Assembly: GCA_900554225.1 (NCBI GenBank)
Contig: USGH01000070.1
Span: 1 to 11,096 of the forward strand
DNA from: an uncultured Eubacteriales bacterium
GTDB lineage: Bacteria; Bacillota; Clostridia; Oscillospirales; CAG-272
DNA: 11,096 nt
Reading direction: 5' to 3'
Shown: positions 1 to 6,558 of the stretch, one piece after another
Layout of the letters: each line of letters opens with the position of its first letter
Position numbering within the stretch: position 1 is the stretch's first letter
Position numbers and translations under genes: made by a program
Notes under the pieces: generated by a model
The model's input: the letters and a program-made list of their open reading frames with translations, nothing else
What the model was told of the DNA's origin: nothing
Database searches by the model: none

Positions 1-57
1 ATTGAGGACAAGTGCAAGGCAGCGCTGGCGGACACCCTCTCCGCGCTGGGCGAATAA
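1..57 (+). CDS. 3' end of an unrecognised gene (partial)
   Basis: Frame 1 is open from the window edge and reads 18 codons to a TAA, ending ...LADTLSALGE. A rho-independent terminator follows 15 bases after the stop, which supports this being a true gene end. The visible tail is Ala/Leu-rich and probably helical. It is too short to assign a family, and no function is proposed. The overlapping frame starting at base 2 runs through the terminator and the next promoter and is not a gene. Confidence 0.5.
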   Translation: MEDKCKAALADTLSALGE

Positions 58-72
58 AACGGAATACAGAAG

Positions 73-108
73 GCGGGAGTACGTCACATGGCGCGACTCC
101 CGCTTTTT
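73..108 (+). terminator. Rho-independent terminator after the partial gene
   Basis: A perfect 8-bp stem, GCGGGAGT (73-80) with ACTCCCGC (96-103), is followed by five T residues (104-108). It separates the upstream gene from the CofE-like gene. Confidence 0.85.
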
Positions 109-130
109 CATCCGCTTTTCCGGTTCCGTC

Positions 131-159
131 TTGCTTTTTTTCTGTAACTATGCTATACT
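131..159 (+). promoter_or_regulatory. Sigma-A promoter for the CofE-like gene
   Basis: TTGCTT (131-136) and TATACT (154-159) are separated by 17 bases, with a TG extended -10 element at 151-152. Transcription would start near 166, about 50 bases before the ATG at 216. Confidence 0.75.
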
Positions 160-215
160 ATACCTATCTCCCCCGCAGGTGGGCATTTTTTTGTGAAATA
201 AAGGAAGCAATCGAT

Positions 216-1406
216 ATGGAAAGACGTACCGGCACTGTATCCCGGGGCATCCGTTGTCCCATCATTCGCAAGGGGGACGATCTCTGCGAAATTGTCACCG
301 ACAGCGTTCTCGAAGCGGCGCGTGCGGAGGGCTTTTCTCTCCATGACCGCGATGTGATCGCCATGACGGAATCCATTGTGGCGCGCGCGCAGGGCAATTA
401 TGCCACCGTCGCCGATATTGCCGCGGATGTAAAGAAAAAGCTTGGCGGTGGGACCATCGGCGTGATTTTCCCGATCCTGTCCCGCAACCGTTTCGCCATT
501 TGCCTGCGCGGTATTGCTGCCGGCGCGAAGAAGGTCGTCCTGATGCTCAGCTATCCCTCCGATGAGGTGGGCAATGCGCTTGTCTCCTATGATCAGCTGG
601 ACGAGGCGGGGATCAATCCGTACAGCGATGTGCTGACGCTGGAGCGGTATCGCGCACTGTTCGGCGACAACAGACATCCGTTCACCGGCATGGACTACGT
701 CGGGTATTACGAAAATCTGATCCGGGAATCCGGCGCGGAAGTGGAGATCCTTTTCGCCAACCGGCCGCAGACCATCCTCCAGTATACGAAAAACGTCCTG
801 ACCTGCGACATCCACACCCGTGCGAGAACGAAACGGCTTCTCCGGGAGGCAGGCGCGGAGGTGGTGTGCGGTCTGGACGACATCCTCTCCGAGAGCGTGA
901 ACGGCAGTGGCTACAATGAAAAATTCGGTCTGCTCGGCTCCAACAAATCGACGGAGGATACCGTGAAGCTCTTCCCGCGCGACGCACAGGGACTGGTGGA
1001 GAGCATACAGCAGCGGATCCTTGCCAAAACCGGGTGCCATGTTGAGGTGATGGTCTACGGCGACGGCGCGTTCAAGGATCCGGTTGGAAAGATCTGGGAG
1101 CTTGCGGATCCGTGTGTATCCCCGGCATTCACAGAGGGCTTGAACGGCACACCGAACGAGCTGAAGCTCAAATATCTGGCGGACAACGATTTCAGCGCAC
1201 TGTCCGGTGAAGCACTCCGCGATGCGATCTCCGCACGTATCCGGGAGAAAAAGGAAGATCTCACCGGCGACATGACCGCGCAGGGCACCACACCGCGCCG
1301 CCTGACCGACCTCATTGGCTCTCTTTGCGACCTGACCAGCGGCTCCGGCGATAAGGGGACTCCGGTCGTTCTGGTGCAGGGCTATTTCGACAACTACACG
1401 AACTGA
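216..1406 (+). CDS. Coenzyme F420-0:L-glutamate ligase-like protein (CofE family)
   Basis: This 396-residue protein belongs to the F420 gamma-glutamyl ligase family. CofE in F420-making organisms adds glutamate to F420-0 using GTP. The N-terminal pattern is visible: GDDL at 20-23, then DVIAMTESIVARAQGN at 46-61. Further conserved-looking blocks are GVIFPILSRNRFA (82-94), TCDIHTRARTKR (196-207), YGDGAFKDPVGK (281-292) and LTDLIGSL...SGSGDKGTP (363-382). The start at 216 was chosen because AAGGAAG (201-207) is correctly spaced; the frame stays open further upstream but crosses the promoter. It is longer than the roughly 250-residue archaeal CofE. It stands alone, with its own promoter and terminator and no F420 gene (fbiA/cofD, cofC, cofG/H) nearby, so its true substrate in this organism is uncertain. 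Family membership is firm; the reaction is inferred. Confidence 0.87.
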   Translation: MERRTGTVSRGIRCPIIRKGDDLCEIVTDSVLEAARAEGFSLHDRDVIAMTESIVARAQGNYATVADIAADVKKKLGGGTIGVIFPILSRNRFAICLRGIAAGAKKVVLMLSYPSDEVGNALVSYDQLDEAGINPYSDVLTLERYRALFGDNRHPFTGMDYVGYYENLIRESGAEVEILFANRPQTILQYTKNVLTCDIHTRARTKRLLREAGAEVVCGLDDILSESVNGSGYNEKFGLLGSNKSTEDTVKLFPRDAQGLVESIQQRILAKTGCHVEVMVYGDGAFKDPVGKIWELADPCVSPAFTEGLNGTPNELKLKYLADNDFSALSGEALRDAISARIREKKEDLTGDMTAQGTTPRRLTDLIGSLCDLTSGSGDKGTPVVLVQGYFDNYTN

Positions 1407-1456
1407 GGCTGCGCAAAAGCAGCCGGAGCGCAGCGCCTTCTTGAATCCTGCAAAAG

Positions 1457-1506
1457 AAAATCCGTCCGATGGCACACCAGAGATGGTCCAACGGACGGAT
1501 TTTTTT
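1457..1506 (+). terminator. Rho-independent terminator after the CofE-like gene
   Basis: TCCGTCCG (1461-1468) pairs perfectly with CGGACGGA (1492-1499). The stem is extended by flanking A/T pairs (1457-1460 with 1500-1503) and an inner TGG/CCA pairing, and is followed by a run of seven T residues (1500-1506). Confidence 0.9.
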
Positions 1507-1763
1507 CGCTTCCGTAGAGATTACGGCTTCCATGTGCTTTCCGTCTGCATACGACAGAGTCATAATAAACAGAATTTCCGGGTATAGTATATCATAGCTC
1601 CACACGGATTTTCAGCGGCAGAGGTACAGATTTTTCCTTTTCAGGAAGCATTTGGCACAATGTCGAAATGAACGAAAAATACGGAATAGGGAGACGCAAA
1701 ACTGTGATATGCGCCAACACCGATGGGCAATGTTAATTTTCGGAAAAGAATCCGTCCGGCATC
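1507..1763. other. Intergenic stretch without a recognisable gene
   Basis: No supported gene is seen here. A 23-codon frame at 1669-1737 lacks a convincing ribosome binding site. A weak minus-strand promoter-like pair (TGAAAA, 17 bases, TATACT, with the -10 at 1586-1591) has no credible gene behind it. TCCGTCCG from the preceding terminator recurs at 1751-1758, again after an AAAGAA stretch, but without its hairpin partner. Confidence 0.5.
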
Positions 1764-1792
1764 TTGACACCGACGAAAAATGACAGTAAGAT
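1764..1792 (+). promoter_or_regulatory. Sigma-A promoter for the SGNH/DUF4358 operon
   Basis: A perfect -35 TTGACA (1764-1769) and TAAGAT (1787-1792) are separated by 17 bases. The predicted start near 1799 leaves a leader of about 190 bases before ATG 1987. That leader holds a bulged stem (1808-1815 with 1829-1835) and a 6-bp GCCTTT/AAAGGC hairpin (1881-1886 with 1901-1906). Confidence 0.7.
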
Positions 1793-1986
1793 TATATAGC
1801 AGCGTATCGAAATCGGTCGCGGAGACAGCGATTCGTGGGGGATACGGAAACGAAAAAAGACAAAAATCCGGGAACAAACCGCCTTTTCGCGCGTCTTTAT
1901 AAAGGCAGAGAAAAAATGGGCGGCGCGTGAAAAACCAGTATGGCACCGGTCCGATATGGATATGGGTAGAGAAAGAACGCAATCGA

Positions 1987-3111
1987 ATGAAGAAAAAGAA
2001 AAACAGATACAGAAGCTCCCGTGAGGTATCGACAGGCGCGCGCGGCGGAAAGCAGCTCCTCTCGATTCTGGTTTTCCTGTGTGTCTGCTGTCTTCTGACC
2101 GGGATATACGGGGTACTCAAGAGTGGTACGGTGCCGTTTTCCTTCCGCATTCTGAAGCCGGAGACAGAGACGGAGAGACCTTCCACGGCGGATGGGATAG
2201 GCAAATCGGACGTGGAATCGCAGCGGGAAACGGCGGATACGGAAACAGAGACGACCGCCTGCCCGGAGACGACCGCGGAGAGTACAATCGCCACGCCGGA
2301 TGGAACGGGAGCTATGTCCACCGGAGACGACCGACCGATGGAGCCGCTGCCGAAGGAGACCACGGCGGAGTCTAAGGTGGAGCATGAAACGCGGGATTCC
2401 GCCACGCCGATCCAAACGGTGCAGCTGATGCCGGAGGGGTACGATTATACGATGCCTGTGCCGGACAGCGGAGATCCGGTGGGCGACGACTATTTCGCGG
2501 ACGCGGTATTCCTGGGCGATTCGCGGATGGAAGGCTTTGCGCTCCAGTGCGGACTGTCGAACATCACGTGCTACGCGTACAAGGGCTTGACGACGGAATC
2601 GGTATTCACGAGTGAGGTCATCAACAAAAACGGCGGCAAGGTGACAGCGATGGACGCGCTGCGGGATACGGAATTTGCAAAGGTGTATATCATGCTCGGG
2701 ATCAACGAGACAGGCTGGGCAAAGCCGGAGGCCTTCCCGCAGTATTACGGCAAGATCGTGGACGCGATCCGTGAGATCCGTCCGGACACGGTGATCTACG
2801 TGATGTCGATCATCCCGGTGGCGAAGTCGGTGTCGGATACGCACGAGTATGTGAAGAACGACAAAATCAATCTGTACAACAGCTATCTGCGCGAGATGTG
2901 TGCGGAAAAAGAGGTCTTCTACATCGACCTCGGCTTTATGGCAGGGGAGGATGGCGCATTGCCGGAGGGAGCCGCGCGGGACGGGATCCACGTGGGCTAC
3001 GATCTCTGCAAGGAATGGCTGGCGTATTTGCGGACGCATGTGGTGCCGGTCAAGGTCACGACATCGTTGGAGACGGATACAGATACAGAGCGTATAGCAG
3101 AGGAGGAGTGA
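1987..3111 (+). CDS. Membrane-anchored SGNH/GDSL hydrolase-like protein
   Basis: The protein is 374 residues from ATG 1987. A basic N-terminus (MKKKKNRYR) precedes one hydrophobic helix (about 23-42). A Glu/Thr/Pro-rich low-complexity linker follows (about 50-145), then a C-terminal SGNH hydrolase domain outside the cell. The catalytic blocks are present: FLGDSR with Ser179, the block II Gly near 200 (YKG), LGIN with Asn240, and DGIH with Asp332 and His335. The family includes esterases and acyl transferases or deacetylases; the substrate cannot be read from the sequence. A GTG at 1927 would add 20 residues but has no better ribosome binding site, and the ATG gives the usual positive-inside anchor. 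The stop lies 7 bases before the next start, so the pair is probably translated together. An envelope polysaccharide or peptidoglycan substrate is my inference. Confidence 0.82.
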   Translation: MKKKKNRYRSSREVSTGARGGKQLLSILVFLCVCCLLTGIYGVLKSGTVPFSFRILKPETETERPSTADGIGKSDVESQRETADTETETTACPETTAESTIATPDGTGAMSTGDDRPMEPLPKETTAESKVEHETRDSATPIQTVQLMPEGYDYTMPVPDSGDPVGDDYFADAVFLGDSRMEGFALQCGLSNITCYAYKGLTTESVFTSEVINKNGGKVTAMDALRDTEFAKVYIMLGINETGWAKPEAFPQYYGKIVDAIREIRPDTVIYVMSIIPVAKSVSDTHEYVKNDKINLYNSYLREMCAEKEVFYIDLGFMAGEDGALPEGAARDGIHVGYDLCKEWLAYLRTHVVPVKVTTSLETDTDTERIAEEE

Positions 3112-3118
3112 TTGCGAT

Positions 3119-3607
3119 ATGAGAAAGAACAGAGTGACGCGGGGGATCGTCGGTATTCTGGCGGTGTGTATGCTTGCGCTGTCGGGCTGCGGGGAAAAAG
3201 AGCCGGAGGTGAATCCGAATGTGGAATTGGTGCTGTCGGATTTTGCGAACGTGATATTGACAGCCGGTGAATTTTCGGAGGAGCTGTACCCGGTGCCGGA
3301 TTCCATGGTTGCGAATATGTATGGGATCACGGATGCCGTGGAGTCTCATGTGTATGCCGGAAGCGGCGCCACACCGGAGGAGATCGGTTTATTTGCGTTT
3401 GCGGATACAGACGGTGCCGCCGCAGGATTGGAGCTTGCCAAGCAGCGTCTGTCCGATCAGAAGCGCGCCTTCACGGACTACAACCCGGACGAAAAATACC
3501 GGCTTGAGGACTATGCCGTCGTCGAGCAGGCGGGCAAATACGTGATCTACTGCGTATCCTCCAGCGATGCCGCCGCCGAGGCGATTGCAGCGGAGCTTGC
3601 CGGTTAA
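3119..3607 (+). CDS. DUF4358 domain lipoprotein
   Basis: This 162-residue secreted lipoprotein has a basic start (MRKNR), a hydrophobic signal segment and a lipobox LSGC with Cys24 as the lipidation site. The mature part fits the DUF4358 pattern as I recall it: YPVPD near 60, then ATPEEIGLFAF (about 84-94), a helix with ...RLSDQKRAFTDYNP (about 110-123), and a closing GKYVIYCVSS strand. AGGAGGAG at 3101-3108 overlaps the end of the SGNH gene, 10 bases before the ATG, indicating translational coupling. DUF4358 proteins often sit beside SGNH hydrolase or MBOAT acyltransferase genes in Clostridia, which suggests an accessory role in modifying an envelope polymer. That role is inferred; the domain has no established activity. 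Confidence 0.83.
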   Translation: MRKNRVTRGIVGILAVCMLALSGCGEKEPEVNPNVELVLSDFANVILTAGEFSEELYPVPDSMVANMYGITDAVESHVYAGSGATPEEIGLFAFADTDGAAAGLELAKQRLSDQKRAFTDYNPDEKYRLEDYAVVEQAGKYVIYCVSSSDAAAEAIAAELAG

Positions 3608-3669
3608 AGGGCTTTAACACCTGCATACCTTTGGAAAAAGGCAGGCTTTACGTCTGTCGGATAGAAAAA

Positions 3670-3702
3670 CCGCTTCTATGGGAGAAATAGAGGCGGCTTT
3701 TT
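3670..3702. terminator. Bidirectional terminator between convergent genes
   Basis: CCGCTTCTAT (3670-3679) pairs with ATAGAGGCGG (3687-3696), with one G-T pair. Five T residues follow on the plus strand (3698-3702) and AAAAA precedes it (3665-3669), which reads as TTTTT on the minus strand. It can serve both the DUF4358 gene and the convergent transporter, whose stop is at 3714. Confidence 0.9.
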
Positions 3703-3713
3703 GCATTTCTGTG

Positions 3714-4670
3714 TTATTTTGCGCTGTGTGCCGACCTTGGCTTTGGTCTGTATCTCACCTGGGTGCAAAGCACACCGAGAAAGATGAGCACACAGCCGAT
3801 GTAGCCCCTTGCGGTCATGCGTTCGTGGAGGATCAGTGCGCCGCCGATGACGCTGAACATGGATTCCATCGAGAGAAGGACGGAGGCGACCGCGGGATCC
3901 GCGCGTTTCTGACCGAGAACCTGGCAGGTATACGCCACGCCGACAGACATAAATCCGCCGTACAGGAGGGGAACGATGGCTGCCTTGAGATCCGCGAGCG
4001 ATTCCGGGGTATGGATTCCTGCGGCAACGGTGATGCCCCACGCTGCAAGGCTCAGCACGGTGCAGACGAGAAACTGGATCATGGAAAAGCGGAGGGAATA
4101 CAGTGCATCGCCGAAGCGGTCAATGACGAGAATGTGGGCGGCAAAGAGAACGGCGCAGCCAAGGACGACCAGATCCTGCGGGGAGATCGTGAATGCGGAG
4201 GATACGGAGACGAGAAAGAGTCCGATCGCGGCAAATCCGACGCCGATCCAGGTGAACAGCCCCGCTTTTTTGCCGAACGCGAGATTGAACAGCGGAACGA
4301 GCACCATATACAGCGCGGTGAGGAACCCGGCGCGTCCGGAGGAATCGGGGAATCCGGCTCTTTGGAACAGCTCGATGCCGTACTGCTGGAGGGTGGAGGC
4401 ACTGCACAAGAGAATCCCGCAGACGATCCCGGCGGTGACGGTGGTGCGCATAAGCTGCTTGTGGCTTGCCGGATCGGGATTTTTCTTTTCAAACAGCGCG
4501 ATCACGGGGAGAAGGGACAATCCGCCGAGTGCAAAGCGGATCCCGTTGAAGAGAAAAGCCCCGACATGATCGCTGCCGACGGTCTGTGCGACAAAGGCAA
4601 ATCCCCACACAACGGCGGTCAGGAGGAGAAAGAAGATCCCCAGTCCCGTCGTCTTTTTCTGTTCTTGCAT
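3714..4670 (-). CDS. EamA/DMT-superfamily transporter
   Basis: This 318-residue, very hydrophobic protein is made of two EamA repeats, as expected for about ten membrane helices and the family's usual 290-320 residues. The first repeat opens with TAVVWGFAFVAQ (18-29). The second contains the typical MESMFSVIGGALILHERMT stretch (268-286), near the end of EamA proteins, followed by a final helix and a basic tail. Members export or import small metabolites such as amino acids or nucleotide precursors; the substrate here is unknown. The start is supported by GAGGTGAG just upstream on the minus strand and by a good promoter at 4713-4741. It is a single-gene unit, convergent to the DUF4358 operon. 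Confidence 0.9.
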   Translation of the reverse strand: MQEQKKTTGLGIFFLLLTAVVWGFAFVAQTVGSDHVGAFLFNGIRFALGGLSLLPVIALFEKKNPDPASHKQLMRTTVTAGIVCGILLCSASTLQQYGIELFQRAGFPDSSGRAGFLTALYMVLVPLFNLAFGKKAGLFTWIGVGFAAIGLFLVSVSSAFTISPQDLVVLGCAVLFAAHILVIDRFGDALYSLRFSMIQFLVCTVLSLAAWGITVAAGIHTPESLADLKAAIVPLLYGGFMSVGVAYTCQVLGQKRADPAVASVLLSMESMFSVIGGALILHERMTARGYIGCVLIFLGVLCTQVRYRPKPRSAHSAK

Positions 4671-4712
4671 GGTCTCACCTCATTTACGGATAAAATTACA
4701 AATTGCAGTATA

Positions 4713-4741
4713 ATTATACCATAACGTGCGGACAAGCGCAA
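4713..4741 (-). promoter_or_regulatory. Sigma-A promoter for the EamA transporter
   Basis: On the minus strand, TTGCGC (4741-4736) and a perfect TATAAT (4718-4713) are separated by 17 bases. Transcription would start near 4706, giving a short leader of about 36 bases. Confidence 0.7.
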
Positions 4742-4903
4742 GAGGGAAAAAGCCGAAGCCACACGGGGAACGGATCGGAATCTTAGGCAAGGTGACGAGT
4801 GTAGTTCGCCGGACGCAGACGGAAGGTGCGTGCCGCAGCCACCACAGGTGGTTGGTTTTCGCAAAGCGGAGGGCGTATATTGGGAAAAAATACGCGTGTT
4901 CGG

Positions 4904-4932
4904 TGGACAAACGGGCGTTTTTATGGTATAAT
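4904..4932 (+). promoter_or_regulatory. Sigma-A promoter for the Res-like gene
   Basis: TGGACA (4904-4909) and a perfect TATAAT (4927-4932) are separated by 17 bases. Start of transcription is expected near 4939, giving a leader of about 120 bases before ATG 5061. The stretch 4742-4903 between this promoter and the divergent transporter promoter holds only a small CCACC/GGTGG hairpin. Confidence 0.75.
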
Positions 4933-4940
4933 AAGGAAAA

Positions 4941-5048
4941 CGCTGATTTGGGGTTGATCGTGCATCCATATGCCATGGTGCCAGCCCCGATGATGCAGAA
5001 TTTCGATGGATGCAGCGCGTATAAGGTATAGGGCATAGCGGTGGAAAC
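4941..5048 (+). promoter_or_regulatory. Putative structured 5' leader
   Basis: A perfect 9-bp inverted repeat, TGCATCCAT (4961-4969) with ATGGATGCA (5006-5014), encloses a 36-base loop. Further complementary pairs are GGGG (4950-4953) with CCCC (4985-4988), which crosses the first stem as in a pseudoknot; TATGCC (4969-4974) with GGCATA (5032-5037); and CGCT (4941-4944) with AGCG (5037-5040). Not all can form at once. I recognise no known riboswitch class; folding is inferred by eye. Confidence 0.35.
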
Positions 5049-5060
5049 GAGGTGTATACG

Positions 5061-5942
5061 ATGTCGAAAGCGGCGGGGAAGAAGGCGGCAAAGAAAGGGG
5101 TGAATATGGCGGCGGAAACGGCGGACGCGATTGTAAAAACGGCTTTGGCTCTGTTCGGCGGCGATTTGGTGTGCGATGCGGGCTATCACGGCACTTTGTC
5201 CTTCCGCGGCGCGCCTTTCGCGATTCCCGTCGAGGACCAATTGCGGCTGTTCGGCGCGGAGATGGGTTCCGGAAACGATCTGCCGGCTCCACAGGCGTTT
5301 GCGGCGGACGCAAGACTGTGGCGGCGCGGTCACAGCGGAGATGCTCTGCCGGAGACGGCGCGGGAGAAGCGTGTATATTCCTTTACGTGCCGTCCCTGTG
5401 ACCGGATCTATATGGCGGTGCAGGTGATTTTTGCCCTCCATATCCGCCGCGGCGTGCGCAAATTTATCGTCACCGTCCGCAGTCTCACCGAGCGGGAGCA
5501 GGTCCGGCAGGCGATGGAGGTCTATTCGGCACATTTCGCAGAGGGGTATCGACTTGCCACCCCCGTGATCCGCGTGTACGACAGTGCCGATCTGAACGGA
5601 CTGAAGGGCTATATCACAGCGGAGGGGATCGGGATCCTCCTCATCAACCGGGAGAATTTCGATCGCGATGCCAATCTGCTCCGGCGGCAGAGCGTGGATT
5701 TTTCCGATCATACCCCGCTTTCCCTCATCCGGGCGGCAAAGCCAGTCGTCGTCACATTGACAAACGATGCCAAGCCGCTCTCCCGCCTCCTCAACCCTAC
5801 CACGCAGTTTGCGCCGTTATGCACCCTCTCCTTTATGGATTTTCCGGATCCCAGCGGCACCACCTGTCCGGTCTATACGGGCTTGACCTGCCTGCTTCCG
5901 GAGGAGGACAACGGGCAGATCCGCCTGGATACAGAATCTTAA
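5061..5942 (+). CDS. Res-like (type III restriction helicase) domain protein lacking ATPase motifs
   Basis: This 293-residue protein resembles, from memory, the first RecA-like domain of type III restriction Res subunits. The matching order is YMAVQVIFAL (117-126), KFIVTVRSLTEREQV (134-148), RVYDSADLNGLKGY (171-184), GILLINRENFDRDAN (191-205), LIRAAKPVVV (222-231), then LNP and LCTL (244-256). Where active enzymes have GTGKT there is PCDRI (112-116); the DEPQ position reads LTND (233-236); the SAT position reads MDF (259-261). ATP hydrolysis is therefore unlikely. A lysine-rich start (KKAAKK) may contact nucleic acid. There is no second RecA domain, nuclease domain or mod gene. The start was chosen by GAGGTG (5049-5054), 6 bases before the ATG. 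It has its own promoter and leader and no terminator before the uvrB control region. It could be a non-catalytic paralogue or a decaying remnant; the uninterrupted frame favours the former. Confidence 0.6.
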   Translation: MSKAAGKKAAKKGVNMAAETADAIVKTALALFGGDLVCDAGYHGTLSFRGAPFAIPVEDQLRLFGAEMGSGNDLPAPQAFAADARLWRRGHSGDALPETAREKRVYSFTCRPCDRIYMAVQVIFALHIRRGVRKFIVTVRSLTEREQVRQAMEVYSAHFAEGYRLATPVIRVYDSADLNGLKGYITAEGIGILLINRENFDRDANLLRRQSVDFSDHTPLSLIRAAKPVVVTLTNDAKPLSRLLNPTTQFAPLCTLSFMDFPDPSGTTCPVYTGLTCLLPEEDNGQIRLDTES

Positions 5943-5956
5943 CGAATATTTGTTCA
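5943..5956 (+). promoter_or_regulatory. LexA (DinR)-like SOS box before uvrB
   Basis: CGAATATTTGTTCA matches the Gram-positive LexA consensus CGAACRNRYGTTYC at 11 of 14 positions. The core GAATATTTGTTC is a 12-base palindrome with one mismatch. It begins right after the stop codon of the Res-like gene and ends 8 bases before the uvrB -35 hexamer. uvrB is a classic SOS gene in Bacillota. Confidence 0.6.
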
Positions 5957-5964
5957 AGTTCCCC

Positions 5965-5993
5965 TTGCAATCCATCCCGCTTTGTGGTATCCT
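5965..5993 (+). promoter_or_regulatory. Promoter for uvrB
   Basis: TTGCAA (5965-5970) and TATCCT (5988-5993) are separated by 17 bases, with transcription starting near 6000. It is a moderate match to sigma-A, as is usual for an SOS-inducible gene. Confidence 0.6.
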
Positions 5994-6038
5994 ATATACA
6001 GGAGAAAACGAGAGGGGACAGGTACAGAAAACAGCCAT

Positions 6039-6521
6039 ATGAAAGATCAATTCCAATTGCACGCACCGTATCAGCCGACGGGGGATCAGCCTGAGGCAAT
6101 CGATAAGCTGTGCGCCGGACTGGATGCCGGGATGCGGTATCAGACACTGCTCGGCGTAACTGGATCCGGCAAAACGTTTACCATGGCGAACGTCATCGCA
6201 AGGATGAATCGTCCGACACTGGTGCTGGCACATAACAAGACCCTCGCCGCGCAGCTCTGCATGGAGTTTCGTGCCTTCTTCCCCGAGAACGCCGTAGAGT
6301 ATTTCGTGTCGTACTACGACTATTATCAGCCTGAGGCATACGTGCCGGGGAAGGATATTTATATCGAAAAGGACTCGTCCATCAACGATGAGATCGACAA
6401 GCTCCGCCATAGCGCGACCTCCGCGTTGTTTGAACGGCGCGACGTGATCATCGTGTCCAGCGTGTCGTGCATCTATTCCCTCGGTCCCCCGGAGGAGTAC
6501 AAACGGCAGGTCCTCCTATGA
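6039..6521 (+). CDS. uvrB: UvrB 5' fragment (160 aa, ends at frameshift stop)
   Basis: This open part carries the N-terminal motor half. YQPTGDQPEAI (11-21) is the UvrB-type nucleotide-gating start, GVTGSGKT (39-46) is the Walker A loop and AHNKTLAAQL (64-73) is helicase motif Ia. YYDYYQPEAYVP (92-103) belongs to the beta-hairpin that clamps DNA around lesions, and RRDVIIVSSVSCIYSLG follows at 133-149. Translation ends after Leu160. Without Walker B, motifs IV-VI and the C-terminal UVR motif the fragment cannot act as UvrB. Confidence 0.75.
   Translation: MKDQFQLHAPYQPTGDQPEAIDKLCAGLDAGMRYQTLLGVTGSGKTFTMANVIARMNRPTLVLAHNKTLAAQLCMEFRAFFPENAVEYFVSYYDYYQPEAYVPGKDIYIEKDSSINDEIDKLRHSATSALFERRDVIIVSSVSCIYSLGPPEEYKRQVLL
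6507..6521 (+). other. uvrB deletion/frameshift junction
   Basis: Reading CAG GTC CTC gives Q-V-L in the first frame. One extra C (6516) then precedes TAT GAC CGC (Y-D-R) of the second frame, and TGA at 6519-6521 ends the first frame. The ATG overlapping this stop (6518) is in the third frame, so ATGA-type reinitiation would not rejoin UvrB. Short TCC repeats around the join (TCCTCC, 6511-6516) fit a microhomology deletion, but the end points cannot be fixed from this sequence. Confidence 0.75.
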
Positions 6522-6558
6522 CCGCAACGACGCCAATTTCGTCCGGGGCAATTTCCGT

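Noticed and set aside
153..1475. 440-codon minus-strand frame opposite the CofE-like gene
   Set aside because: It is antisense to a clear family member, crosses that gene's promoter and terminator, and shows no domain or ribosome binding site.
1669..1737. 23-codon frame MNEKYG... in the gap after the CofE-like gene
   Set aside because: No ribosome binding site, no promoter at a sensible distance, and the length is expected by chance.
1751..1758. Second copy of TCCGTCCG resembling the terminator arm at 1461-1468
   Set aside because: There is no pairing partner or T run nearby, and an 8-base match in GC-rich DNA can be chance.
1897..3330. 477-codon minus-strand frame opposite the SGNH/DUF4358 operon
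   Set aside because: Its Arg/His-rich composition is typical of an antisense shadow in GC-rich DNA. Both plus-strand genes have catalytic or lipobox motifs, and the frame spans their junction.
3678..4724. 348-codon plus-strand frame opposite the EamA transporter
   Set aside because: It is polar and low in recognisable motifs, begins inside the bidirectional terminator, and lies opposite a textbook membrane transporter with promoter and ribosome binding site.
5982..6038. Upstream TTG start for uvrB
   Set aside because: It overlaps the predicted -10 region, and the extra residues do not resemble the UvrB N-terminus, which fits ATG 6039.
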